Positions 16,779 through 24,518 of a DNA stretch of 61,276 bases are shown here, in pieces; positions within the stretch are counted from its first letter, which is position 1; each line of letters opens with the position of its first letter. Both the position numbers and the translations under genes were made by a program. The DNA lies in contig NZ_PSRR01000012.1 in the NCBI RefSeq assembly GCF_004296405.1, forward strand, positions 1-61,276, in the 5' to 3' direction. This DNA comes from Bradyrhizobium sp. Leo170 (GTDB lineage Bacteria > Pseudomonadota > Alphaproteobacteria > Rhizobiales > Xanthobacteraceae). The notes beneath the pieces are model-generated. The model ran no database searches. It saw nothing but the letters and a program-made list of their open reading frames with translations, and was not told the origin of the DNA.

Positions 16779-17198
16779 ATGTCGTTTCCAAAAAAGGGTA
16801 AGTCCTTTCCAAAAAGTGGTAAGTCCTTTCCAAAACAGGGCGGAGACGGCAGTTCGGATTTCAGCGTTGACGATCATGCGTTCGCGATGAAAATCGCATC
16901 GGCATTGACGTCGGAACTCAGGGATCGAAACTCGCGTGCAAAGTTGGTGGCGGGCTGGACGGGTGCGAATGAGCGCACGGTCAAAAATTGGATTTTAGGA
17001 CGATATGCGCCCTGCAGCAGACACTTGGTGGTTTTGGCTCAGCACTCAGACCAGGTGCTAAATGCCATTCTGTCGATGGCGGATCGGCAGGATCTGCTTT
17101 TAGCTCCTAAGGTAGAGGACCTGAGACGAAAGGTATTCGAGTTGGCGGCTATCATCGGGGAGCCTAGCCGCTCATCGACTAGACCTCATACATTTTGA
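16779..17198 (+). CDS. Small HTH-type protein, divergent to recombinase operon
   Basis: A 139-residue protein with AGGAGGGTGGA before its ATG. It starts with three tandem FPKxGKS heptads (residues 3-23), encoded by a 21-bp DNA repeat. The core, WTGANERTVKNWILGRYAPC followed by SRHLVVLAQHSDQVLNAIL, is a helix-turn-helix-like motif that I know from small phage/ICE-associated proteins in Bradyrhizobium. It probably binds DNA and may regulate the divergent recombinase-ParB operon; both are inference. The N-terminal basic repeats are unusual for this family. Confidence 0.7.
   Translation: MSFPKKGKSFPKSGKSFPKQGGDGSSDFSVDDHAFAMKIASALTSELRDRNSRAKLVAGWTGANERTVKNWILGRYAPCSRHLVVLAQHSDQVLNAILSMADRQDLLLAPKVEDLRRKVFELAAIIGEPSRSSTRPHTF
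16785..16847 (+). repeat. Three tandem 21-bp repeats (iteron-like) at the HTH gene start
   Basis: Units 16785-16805, 16806-16826 and 16827-16847. Each starts TTTCCAAAA; the first two end GGTAAGTCC. They are within the first codons of the HTH gene and about 95-155 bases upstream of the recombinase start, so they could serve as operator or recombination sites as well as coding sequence. Confidence 0.75.
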
Positions 17199-17403
17199 TT
17201 TCGTCCGCCGGTCGACTCGTGTCGAGCGGGTAGCCTGGCCGGAACGGTAGTTGACTCCCTATCGAAACACGTAAAGGGTGCGCGTTGGTGATGGCTCTCT
17301 GCGCGGGAGCAGTGCACCGCACGTCAACCTGCGAACAGCGGAGCTACGCTGTGAAGAATAGCCGTGCGAAATGGAGGCAGCGTAGGGCCGCCCAAAAATT
17401 TTA

Positions 17404-18672
17404 TCACTTCACCCATTTGAAGGTGACCTTGCTTCCTCCGAACAGTTGCCAAAACGAAGGTTCACTCCAAAGCGCGATATCGTGGCCGCCCTGTCTGAAC
17501 AAAAGAGTAGTTGCAACTGTTCGGCTAACGGTCATCTCCGCACTATAGCCCTCGTTTGCACTAGTCGATTGGGTCCCTATTGCACATGTCGCACTGTCGA
17601 CTGTCAAAATCTCCGATAGGCCGTCATTGTCGTGATTTTCCAGAGCAATCAACGTCGTATTCGAGCTAATGGGTGGCTGGGGAAACTGCTCGATCCAAAC
17701 CTCCCATGCGTCATCAGCGCTTGGCGTATAGACCGCGATGTCAAAGGTGTGCTTCGTTGGATCGTCCGAGCTGAGTTTAGCAATGCTCTTGAGGACCTCG
17801 CTCGAGGAAAGCATTTCCGGACGGATCGGAGGGCATCCGAATATACTGCAGCCCACAGCAGGATTGAGAGCTATGCAGGAAGGCCGTGACTCGGGAGCAA
17901 ACAAGACTACGTTCAAAGCTGTGCCGGATACGCAGCATTGATTTGATGACGCTGCTGGGACACCTGACTTCAGTAAGCATTGAGCAGGTGCCGTTGGGGT
18001 CGGATTTACGTATGTGTATGCGTGACAATGCGTATCCTTGGAACAGGCTTGGCGACACCATTCGGGCTGAGCTAGGGACAGATTGAACACCATGTAGTCC
18101 ATCCCGAAACGAGCTGTATCGGTCTCCGTGGAAACAAGAGAATGCATGCCGGACACGCAACACTGGCTCGGCGAGGCTGTCGGCACACCTGACTTAAGGT
18201 TGCAGCTGGATGTAGGCCCTAGCGCGCCGGGACGGACGTATGTGTACGCGCGGCAGGATCGAAAGCCCCCGCAGAGATCGCGGCAGAACTCCGGTGTCGG
18301 CGGCGTGATGGTCACAAGAAGCTGAGGGATGTCCATGCCTGGACGATCTGTGTCGATCTCAGTGGAAAGCGTGCGGTATACCCCAGACACGCAGCACGAG
18401 TTGGCGCTTTCCGACGGCACGCTAGATTTAAGAAAACAGAGTGACCTCGTCGCGTCGTGGGTAAAGGCCGCACAATCTTTGTTCTTGGTGCATTCCTGCC
18501 GACACGAATCAGGGTCGGCGGAAGGGATTCCAGGTCCTAAGTCCATTCCAAACAGGTCGGTGTTCGGCAGGATCGTGGTATGAAGCTTAAAGACATCCGC
18601 GCTACAAGTGCCGCCAAAAAGCCACGCTGCGACGATGACTGTGGCGATGGCCGGCCGCTTACCGCCGATCAT
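17404..18672 (-). CDS. Secreted protein with three PAN/Apple domains
   Basis: A 422-residue protein with ATG 18672 six bases after GGAGG. Signal peptide about 1-25 (IATVIVAAWLFGGTCSA, cleaved after SA). Three similar PAN/Apple modules follow at about 30-105, 105-185 and 185-255, each with GMD near the start, CRxxC and CxAxTY in the middle and CCVSG at the end; these form disulfide-linked folds that bind carbohydrate or protein. The C-terminal 160 residues are beta-rich with an Asp-rich stretch (HDNDGLSEILTVDSATC) like an integrin-type calcium loop. Probably periplasmic or extracellular; function unknown. The gene is isolated between non-coding stretches. Confidence 0.85.
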   Translation of the reverse strand: MIGGKRPAIATVIVAAWLFGGTCSADVFKLHTTILPNTDLFGMDLGPGIPSADPDSCRQECTKNKDCAAFTHDATRSLCFLKSSVPSESANSCCVSGVYRTLSTEIDTDRPGMDIPQLLVTITPPTPEFCRDLCGGFRSCRAYTYVRPGALGPTSSCNLKSGVPTASPSQCCVSGMHSLVSTETDTARFGMDYMVFNLSLAQPEWCRQACSKDTHCHAYTYVNPTPTAPAQCLLKSGVPAASSNQCCVSGTALNVVLFAPESRPSCIALNPAVGCSIFGCPPIRPEMLSSSEVLKSIAKLSSDDPTKHTFDIAVYTPSADDAWEVWIEQFPQPPISSNTTLIALENHDNDGLSEILTVDSATCAIGTQSTSANEGYSAEMTVSRTVATTLLFRQGGHDIALWSEPSFWQLFGGSKVTFKWVK

Positions 18673-19340
18673 GACAGCCTCCAATCAGTTGGTCGGCCGG
18701 TGCCCGTGGCCGTGAAGGAGCTATCGGTTCTTCCTCAGGTTAGGTTACCACGCCGGGCAGGGTTAGGGGAAATTATGGCTCGTTCTGCCAAAACTTTTCC
18801 GGCTGCTGGAGCCGTTACTGACGGCCCAAACGGTCACTTTTTCGAGCGCGAGTCAGTGGCTTCACCGGCGCGAAGCGTCCCCCGATCGGCATCAACGCCA
18901 AAAACGTTAGCTCAGAGGCCAGTTGGCCGAGTTGGCGTGGGCAGCTGATCCCCCCACGGCCCATTTTGCCTTTACCGCACCAAAGTTGAACAGGATCGAA
19001 TTGCGAGAATCCATCGAGGTGAGGCGGACTTTCAGCCCATGCGTTGAGGAGTGCGGTGAAAGATATTCAAGAGAACCAGCAGAAGGTCGCCAATTGCTGG
19101 CATGCAGCAAAATTAACTCTCGCAGCGAGGTGATCCAAAGCTGCTATGGAACAATTGGGAGCGCTCAGTCCGCGGATAGCGGCATACGCTAGACCTAATA
19201 GGCGTGTGAGACGGATCGGCCAGTCGCCCGCCGACTTGGTACTTGCAGCTGGTCCGTAACGCAACCATCCACAACGAGCTCTGAGCTACGACGACGGAGC
19301 AATAGACGAAGGGCTCAGGGCTGAAGATCAGGAACAGGTC
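18673..19340. other. Long intergenic region, no confident gene
   Basis: Several short frames but none with ribosome site and coding character. A 37-codon frame from ATG 19146 (MEQLGALSPRIAAYARPNRR) was considered but not supported. It contains the promoter region of the PAN gene on the left and of the 97-residue gene on the right, without recognisable consensus. Confidence 0.35.
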
Positions 19341-19634
19341 ATGAAGTTGAATGAAGCCCAGATAACGAAAACGCTGTCACAGTTTCAGGCACAAGTGCTT
19401 GCCGAGGATCATCCGGTAGCCGCACAGTTCCACGAACTGTTTGGGCAGCATACGTTCTTTCTCGATGCCAGGGGGCTGCACGTGTTGGAACTGCTCGAAG
19501 TTCCTGGGATGGAGGCTGAGGAAGGAGAGGTAATAAGTCTGGCGGATTGGGCCAGCGCTGACTTTATGAAGTTGACGACACATCAGCCCGAGCCTACGGG
19601 CCTCGTCGTTCGCCTGAAAGAAGTTCAGCACTAA
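19341..19634 (+). CDS. Conserved 97-aa hypothetical protein
   Basis: Starts MKLNEAQITKTLSQFQAQVL; ATG is preceded by AGGAACAGGTC. The pattern (helix, HPVAAQFHELFGQHTFFLDA, then a beta strand with HVLEL, an acidic loop and VISLADW) matches a small Bradyrhizobium family I recognise without known function. No signal peptide. It converges with the DUF1488 gene, 39 bases apart. Confidence 0.75.
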   Translation: MKLNEAQITKTLSQFQAQVLAEDHPVAAQFHELFGQHTFFLDARGLHVLELLEVPGMEAEEGEVISLADWASADFMKLTTHQPEPTGLVVRLKEVQH

Positions 19635-19673
19635 CACGATCTAGTCAGATAACTTTCCTTATGCGCGTTTGGC

Positions 19674-19973
19674 TTACTCACTTGCCGAAGTGCGGTCTTT
19701 TCGGAAGTCGATGCTGCGCAGAATAATGCTGGGCGGCGTGCCTTCGAACTCACTCGCCTGATATTTGCCGGCGGCGCAGGTCTCGATGCGCTCGCGCAAC
19801 CGCATGAATTGCGCCTCGCGCTGGCCCGCTCTCGCGCGCACCACACCCTCCAACTCATCCATGGCTGAAGTTGAAATCGCGCAGGGGACCTCCCTCTGGC
19901 CGTCGAGCAGCGAGAACAGGACGACCATCCTGTCGTATTCATAGCCGATGAAGCGGCCGGGCATGAGCGTCAT
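19674..19973 (-). CDS. DUF1488 family protein
   Basis: A 99-residue protein starting MTLMPGRFIGYEYDRMVVLF with AAGGAG upstream. The FSLLDGQREVPCAISTSAMD segment is typical of DUF1488 small cytoplasmic proteins, followed by a charged helix with EAQFMRLRERIE. An in-frame GTG nine bases upstream is less well placed. It is the last gene of a three-gene minus-strand cluster of small proteins. Function unknown. Confidence 0.8.
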   Translation of the reverse strand: MTLMPGRFIGYEYDRMVVLFSLLDGQREVPCAISTSAMDELEGVVRARAGQREAQFMRLRERIETCAAGKYQASEFEGTPPSIILRSIDFRKDRTSASE

Positions 19974-20011
19974 ATGACCCACTCCTTGACAGCGGCGCAG
20001 CCAATGATGCC

Positions 20012-20308
20012 TCAGCCCCGCTCGCTAAGCCGAGCAAAGTCCACGAGGATGGCCGCGACGAGATCGCGATGCCTTGTGTCTTCCGGCGGCAGGCCCGCGG
20101 CGTACAGCTTGAGCACATAGCGCGCCTTGGCGGCCGCCTCCGGCCATGACGCGGCGGGAATCGACAACAGATGGTCTTCCACCTCGGCCCGGCGCTCGCG
20201 CAGTTCCCGTGCATGGGTTTCGACCTCCGCGAGCGCACGGCGGATGTCGGTCGCCTTTTGCGCCGCCATGCCGCGGTGACGGTCGAGATCGAGCGGTTCG
20301 TCAGGCAT
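20012..20308 (-). CDS. Small helical conserved protein
   Basis: Begins MPDEPLDLDRHRGMAAQKAT and continues as a charged, probably coiled helix (DIRRALAEVETHARELRERR). The ATG overlaps the stop of the preceding gene (ATGCCTGA), so it is translationally coupled to it. No known domain; 98 residues. A longer start at 20326 would overlap more and is not favoured. Confidence 0.7.
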   Translation of the reverse strand: MPDEPLDLDRHRGMAAQKATDIRRALAEVETHARELRERRAEVEDHLLSIPAASWPEAAAKARYVLKLYAAGLPPEDTRHRDLVAAILVDFARLSERG

Positions 20309-20570
20309 CGGATGCGCTCGCGTCAATGCCTTGCGCGTCGGCCAGATCGACAGAGCCGATCGAGACCACCTCCATCGCCAACCCGCGAGAGCCTTCCACC
20401 GGCACCTTGATCATGGTGGCGACGCGGCGGAACGCCTCGAACGATAGCCCTTCGATCGTCTCCTCGTCGGTGACGACCTCATAGGCGCCGGCGGGCAACA
20501 GGCGATCGATACCCCTGATCCGGAACGGGTGCTTGAAGGTGACGACTTCTCGTCGTGAACGGATGGTCAT
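20301..20570 (-). CDS. Conserved 89-aa hypothetical protein
   Basis: Starts MTIRSRREVVTFKHPFRIRG, followed by LLPAGAYEVVTDEETIEGL, a pattern I know from small rhizobial proteins in which the strand VTFKxPF and the phrase LPAGxYxVxTDEE are conserved. Function unknown; cytoplasmic. AGGCAGGCGCGC precedes ATG 20570. The same frame is open further upstream to about 20828, but that part shows no family similarity. Confidence 0.75.
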   Translation of the reverse strand: MTIRSRREVVTFKHPFRIRGIDRLLPAGAYEVVTDEETIEGLSFEAFRRVATMIKVPVEGSRGLAMEVVSIGSVDLADAQGIDASASDA

Positions 20571-20845
20571 GCGCGCCTGCCTTTCGCAAAACGCCGGCGT
20601 CGGCGCTGGCCCCGAGAGCAGCATGCGCTCCTTGTGCTGCAATAGCCATCGCTTTCTTAGCCCGCGCGGCCAATAGAGGTATTCCATCGCTTCGCGCGTG
20701 CTCTTGTCGCAGCTGACGCAAAATGCTTTAGCGCTCGCTATTCCCAAAACATAGGCGTAGGGTCGGCTATCACCGCATTTACCGTGGCATCCATCGGTGA
20801 CTGAGGGCCGCGCACGCTCCCGCCGCAAAGCGCAGGCGTGTACCC

Positions 20846-20944
20846 TTGCGGCAATTTCGTCTGACCGAGTGGATCGTACCGCCGGCCATCGTCCTGCGGT
20901 TGCTCGGGATCATTGTGATCGCGGTGGCCGTCTTCCATGCCTAA
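20846..20944 (+). CDS. Tiny single-pass membrane protein (32 aa)
   Basis: A TTG-initiated frame giving LRQFRLTEWIVPPAIVLRLL and then GIIVIAVAVFHA. The N-terminal RQFRLTEWIVPP phrase followed by one transmembrane helix matches tiny membrane proteins that I recognise in Bradyrhizobium. Its stop overlaps the next gene's ATG by 8 bases (ATGCCTAA). Below the usual annotation length limit. It is antisense to a 66-codon minus-strand frame that I rejected. Confidence 0.6.
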   Translation: MRQFRLTEWIVPPAIVLRLLGIIVIAVAVFHA

Positions 20945-21131
20945 ACTGAAATACCTGGTCAGCGGCCACCATGAAGGTATCAGCGAACATCTCGGGCGCG
21001 TCACGGTGGCGGCCGCGCTGAGGAAGGCGAGGCAGCTCGTGCAAGAAGGCTGCATCGACGTGAGGATCTGCACCCCGCGCGGGCAGGTCCTGTTGTCAGA
21101 CGACTTCAACCATCTCGAAAAGCAGGAGTAG
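20937..21131 (+). CDS. Conserved 64-aa hypothetical protein
   Basis: MPKLKYLVSGHHEGISEHLG, then a helix ALRKARQLVQEGCIDVRICT and PRGQVLLSDDF. I recognise this small protein from Bradyrhizobium; function unknown. It overlaps the upstream membrane peptide and is followed after six bases by the next small gene, so the three probably form one operon. Confidence 0.75.
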   Translation: MPKLKYLVSGHHEGISEHLGRVTVAAALRKARQLVQEGCIDVRICTPRGQVLLSDDFNHLEKQE

Positions 21132-21137
21132 ACCGCC

Positions 21138-21275
21138 ATGGCCAAAGGCCAGCAACGAGGCAACCGCGAAGCCAAGAAGCCCAAGAAAGAAAAGATCAAG
21201 GTCATCGCCGCAGCACCTAGCCAGAAAGCTGCGACCTGGCAGCAGCCGAGCTTGACGCCAGGGAGGAAGAAATAG
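21138..21275 (+). CDS. Small Lys/Arg-rich protein (45 aa)
   Basis: MAKGQQRGNREAKKPKKEKI..., ending PGRKK. A very basic, probably disordered peptide that is one of the commonest small annotated proteins in Bradyrhizobium. AGGAG overlaps the upstream stop region and serves as its ribosome site. Function unknown; nucleic-acid binding is plausible from charge alone. Confidence 0.75.
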   Translation: MAKGQQRGNREAKKPKKEKIKVIAAAPSQKAATWQQPSLTPGRKK

Positions 21276-21375
21276 CCGCTGATCGGTCGTAGCGATTATG
21301 TCATTCAGCTTTTGGCATCTCGCAAGTCCTGTGATCCGCCTGCCCTCACAGGGCTAACAAGGGCAGGAATGACCG

Positions 21376-21468
21376 ATGCACTTCGTGATCGTCACAGGCG
21401 ATCGTAAGTTTCGGTGTATCAAGTGCGTTTACATCGGTCCAATGCAGGTCCCGGATTTTCAAGCATAG
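21376..21468 (+). CDS. Possible 30-aa peptide with CxxC
   Basis: ATG 21376 with AGGA eight bases upstream gives MHFVIVTGDRKFRCIKCVYI plus GPMQVPDFQA. One CxxC knuckle inside a KFRCxxC phrase suggests a small zinc-ribbon protein or the remnant of one. Low confidence. Confidence 0.3.
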   Translation: MHFVIVTGDRKFRCIKCVYIGPMQVPDFQA

Positions 21469-21546
21469 ACCAAGAGCAAATTACGCCCGCCGAAAACGAC
21501 ATGAAGGCCGCCTCAGGCAATATCAAAGGTATAGAGTACCCAATAG

Positions 21547-21577
21547 GCCAGGGGACACATCCCGTCCTGTAATAGGC
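21547..21577 (+). repeat. 31-bp direct repeat, distal copy
   Basis: 29 of 31 bases identical to 13702-13732, same orientation. Minus-strand reading LLQDGMCPLA corresponds in frame to the repB-like gene. Further matches (TTTGAT.TT and GAGGCGGCC) follow at altered spacing, so this may be a decayed fragment of a second repB-like gene rather than an att site. Confidence 0.6.
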
Positions 21578-21603
21578 GTTCGTGCTGTGTCGTGGCGCAG
21601 ACG

Positions 21604-22761
21604 TTAGCTCGCTTGCAATCGAAGCCGAAGCGACGCGGCCACAGATTCAAGGAGAACGTGATACGCTCGGTCGACAATTTCGTCCAGCGAGCGCGTACGG
21701 GCGAACATGGCTTGCGCCCGACCGAGCAACTCGTTGCGAGTCGGCATCCTGTTCAGATGAACGGCCGGCAGCGCGTCGACGGCATGACACTTTGCTTCGT
21801 TAATCGCTTCCCGCAGGGCGGACAGTTCGGATGAGTGCATCGCTGACGTAATTGCAAGCGCAATGCGCTCAGGATTAAAACGGTTAGCAAGCTGCTCGGC
21901 CGCTCGATTGATGACCCTCGCTCCGAGCCGATGTTGGTTGCGCCTCACCTGCTCGGGCGGCGCCTTCAGGTCCCAGACGATCCCCAGGAGAGATAGCGCC
22001 TTTAAGATGTAGAAGGTCATGTCAACTTCCCACCAACGGAAGCCTTGGCGAACGCTGCTTTGATAGGCGTGATGATTGTTGTGCCAGCCTTCGCCCATCG
22101 TAAGCAGCGCCAGCAGCCAATTGTTGCGAGAATCATCCCCAGTTACGTACCGCTTGCGTCCGTGAACATGCGCGAGAGAGTTGATGCAAAAGGTCGCGTG
22201 ATAAAGCAGCACCGTGCTCCACAAGAAGCCGACCACCAGTCCTGACCATCCCGCGACGAGAAAACAGCAGGCGGCGAGTGCTATTGCAGGCAAGACCTCA
22301 AATTTGTGCAACCACCTCAATTCGGGAAACGATGCGAGATCCGCAACTTTAACAAGGTCAGTCGCGTCGTGCTGTCGCGCGAAAATCCAGCCAACATGGC
22401 TGTAAACGAAACCTTTATGCCGGGGCGAATGCACATCTCGATCGGTATCGGAATGCAAATGATGATGCCTGTGCTTGGCCGCCCACCACAGAACGCTCTT
22501 TTGGGCGCTGCTTTGAGCAAGCGCTGCTAGAATGAACTGAAACAGTCTGCTGGTAGAGTAGGACCGATGCGATAAGTACCGATGATACCCTGCACCGATG
22601 GCGAACATGCGCAGCCAATAGATCGCTATACCGATAACGGCCGCCTGCCACGTAATGCCGGACCAGAACGCTGCGGCGCATCCCAGATGGATCAATGCAA
22701 ATGGAAGAGCTGACGGGTAGACGATATCATCATGCTGTTCGTCGACGTCGAGCTTCGACAT
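21604..22761 (-). CDS. Delta-9-type fatty acid desaturase with C-terminal extension
   Basis: An integral membrane di-iron desaturase. Three histidine boxes are visible: HRYLSH, HRHHH (in AAKHRHHHLHSD) and HNNHH (in GEGWHNNHHAYQ), with four hydrophobic helices around them. It introduces a double bond into acyl chains of membrane lipids or acyl-CoA, adjusting fluidity. The catalytic domain ends near residue 280; about 100 further residues form a charged helical tail (EQLANRFNPERIALAITSAM, LLGRAQAMFARTRSLDEIVD) not usual for short bacterial desaturases. ATG 22761 is chosen; the frame is open to TTG 22824. The neighbouring cold-shock gene is on the same strand upstream. Confidence 0.88.
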   Translation of the reverse strand: MSKLDVDEQHDDIVYPSALPFALIHLGCAAAFWSGITWQAAVIGIAIYWLRMFAIGAGYHRYLSHRSYSTSRLFQFILAALAQSSAQKSVLWWAAKHRHHHLHSDTDRDVHSPRHKGFVYSHVGWIFARQHDATDLVKVADLASFPELRWLHKFEVLPAIALAACCFLVAGWSGLVVGFLWSTVLLYHATFCINSLAHVHGRKRYVTGDDSRNNWLLALLTMGEGWHNNHHAYQSSVRQGFRWWEVDMTFYILKALSLLGIVWDLKAPPEQVRRNQHRLGARVINRAAEQLANRFNPERIALAITSAMHSSELSALREAINEAKCHAVDALPAVHLNRMPTRNELLGRAQAMFARTRSLDEIVDRAYHVLLESVAASLRLRLQAS

Positions 22762-22852
22762 ATCAACAGGTCCCAATAGCTTCCTGTCAGGCGTATGCAA
22801 AGGATGCCTAAAAGGCTGGCTCAAATCGCTTAGCGAGCCCCCTCAGTCGCTC

Positions 22853-22900
22853 GACAAAAAAGAGCCCCGCTGCTGGGCGCGCCAAGCGGCGGGGGTCTTT
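22853..22900 (-). terminator. Rho-independent terminator after the cold-shock gene
   Basis: On the minus strand, CCCCGCCGCT ... AGCAGCGGGG forms a GC-rich stem followed by CTCTTTTTT. It lies 57-104 bases after the cold-shock stop codon. Confidence 0.75.
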
Positions 22901-22956
22901 ACCAGAAGCTTTGCCGGTACATCCGCGGTCAAAGCGTTGGCGGCGAGGGCGGAAGT

Positions 22957-23166
22957 TTATCCAGCGCGCAGATTTTCCGCGGCAGATTTGCCGGTCCGGC
23001 GGTCTGCGACGACCTCGAAGGAAACCTTCTGTCCCTCATTGAGAGTGCTCAGGCCCGCACGTTCGACCGCGCTGATATGAACGAAGACATCCTGGCTGCC
23101 CTGATCCGGCTGAATAAAGCCGAAGCCCTTTTGGTTGTTGAACCACTTCACTGTTCCCGTTGTCAT
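22957..23166 (-). CDS. cspA: Cold-shock protein (CspA family)
   Basis: A 69-residue single cold-shock domain. RNA-binding motifs RNP1 (KGFGFIQ) and RNP2 (DVFVHISAV) are intact, and the start [20 protein letters not shown] is canonical. Binds single-stranded RNA/DNA and acts as an RNA chaperone in the cytoplasm. AAGGA lies upstream of ATG. The roughly 200 bases upstream are gene-free, consistent with the long 5' leader of cold-shock mRNAs. A terminator follows. Gene symbol refers to the family; several paralogues usually exist. Confidence 0.95.
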   Translation of the reverse strand: MTTGTVKWFNNQKGFGFIQPDQGSQDVFVHISAVERAGLSTLNEGQKVSFEVVADRRTGKSAAENLRAG

Positions 23167-23610
23167 GGGAGATCGTCCTTCGATGTGTGTATTTGAGACC
23201 GCGCTAAACGCTATCGGTTAACTCGAGATCTGGGAGGAGGGTCGTCAGTCAGGCGCGCTATTCGCGGCGAGGCCAAGTCGTTCGGCCGAAAACTCGAATG
23301 TTTAAGACATAGTTACATTGCAGTCGCAGCGCAAGGGAATGTTTGCGGATCGCGCTTAAGGGCCCATGTGCCATTTCAGCGCTCCTGCGGCGCGGTTTTC
23401 CCCTACCGAGCACATGGGCACCATCTCACGAGACGGCCAGCCTTGAACGCGATGTCTGCGGAGGGGCCCTCAGGAGCTGGAACACGGGCTCGCAATCGGA
23501 ACGAGGCCAATTGGAACACGAGATTCGCGTTCGGTCAGCGCAAGCCTTGCACCAGCGCCGAACTTCGCACTTTCCCTTGGCTTGCGTTTAAGCCAGACTT
23601 ATACTCGCAC
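23167..23610. other. Intergenic region including probable cold-shock leader
   Basis: The left 200 bases are the likely promoter and long untranslated leader of the minus-strand cold-shock gene. The right part precedes the 122-residue gene and holds an open frame in phase with it (from 23368) that lacks family similarity. A GCCCATGTG...CACATGGGC inverted repeat lies near 23362-23417. Confidence 0.4.
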
Positions 23611-23979
23611 ATGACGATAAGGACTAAATCACCAAAACGCACTCGCCCATCCACTGTTCAAGATCCCATGATGGGGTTTCGGGCGCCGCCGTTGTTGCGA
23701 GCCTCTATCGTAAAATGGGCTGAGAACCAGGCTGACAGACCTACGTTACCAGAAGCCGTCCGGCGCTTGGTCGAGCTAGGACTGACGGCGAAGACGGAGC
23801 GCCGTTCCGGGAACGAAGGGCAGAAACAGCGCGCCCGTACAATGGCCGGTGAGACGATCGACGAGATGGCCGATGCCACAGCCAATCAGCACACTCGGGC
23901 CAGCCGCAAGCGACGCCTCCTCAAAGGACCGGAAGAGTTTCAGGATGTGCGAGTGGATCGGCGCGGAAGAAAGACATGA
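23611..23979 (+). CDS. Conserved 122-aa protein, ribbon-helix-helix-like
   Basis: MTIRTKSPKRTRPSTVQDPM, then MGFRAPPLLRASIVKWAENQ and PTLPEAVRRLVELGLTAKTE. The middle resembles a ribbon-helix-helix unit (a short strand, then two helices with a conserved EAVRRLVELGL), flanked by basic tails, with KGPEEFQDVRVDR near the end. A Bradyrhizobium family I recognise; DNA binding is plausible. The start at 23611 is where family similarity begins. Confidence 0.75.
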   Translation: MTIRTKSPKRTRPSTVQDPMMGFRAPPLLRASIVKWAENQADRPTLPEAVRRLVELGLTAKTERRSGNEGQKQRARTMAGETIDEMADATANQHTRASRKRRLLKGPEEFQDVRVDRRGRKT

Positions 23980-24287
23980 GTCATGCACGCCACTCACTGG
24001 CTGGTCGAATTGGGGGTGAAATCCGAGAAGTGACCGATGAGGGCGCAAACGAGAATGAAACGCGCCTTCGTCAACATCGCACGCTAACAAGATCACCACG
24101 ACACAGACCGGGAGAGTAACCGAGCCGGGTCGCTATATGTCAAGCTTGGATGGCCTACGTTACGCGGCCCGATCTCGGCGTCCGGCGGCATTAGGTCAAC
24201 CATACTGCCTGTGTGGCCTCACTGAAGCTCCCGATAGTGTTCACTGCATCACAGTACAGAGCAGCCGCAAATCTTAGGGGAAGAAAT
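23980..24287. other. Intergenic region, nothing recognised
   Basis: No gene, repeat or regulatory consensus identified between the two small plus-strand genes. Confidence 0.4.
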
Positions 24288-24494
24288 ATGTCACATGCCT
24301 ACAAGGCGAATGAAGACGTTCACCACCAGCCTCAAGGACCACAGGGTCGTGCCGCAACTGACCAGTCGATGATCTACACCATCGTTCGGCGTATGCCGAT
24401 TGAGGCAGACGGGCGGATTAGATACCGCATCAAGAGTAAGTCAGAGAATATTGAGCGAGTAGTTACCGAGGATCAGCTTTCCTATCCTCAGTGA
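24288..24494 (+). CDS. Conserved 68-aa hypothetical protein
   Basis: MSHAYKANEDVHHQPQGPQG, then MIYTIVRRMPIEADGRIRYR and IKSKSENIERVVTEDQL. AGGGGAAGAAAT precedes the ATG. The second half (xYxIVRxxPxExxGxxxYRIKS) is a beta-rich motif seen in small rhizobial proteins. Function unknown. The next small gene starts 24 bases downstream. Confidence 0.75.
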   Translation: MSHAYKANEDVHHQPQGPQGRAATDQSMIYTIVRRMPIEADGRIRYRIKSKSENIERVVTEDQLSYPQ

Positions 24495-24518
24495 TTTCTA
24501 TGACGTAGGACTCCGATT

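Noticed and set aside
20738..20938. 66-codon minus-strand frame (MEDGHRDHNDPEQPQDDGRR...)
   Set aside because: It is antisense to the tiny membrane peptide at 20846-20944, which shows a family-like N-terminus and gene overlap; but the acidic frame is protein-like enough to recheck.
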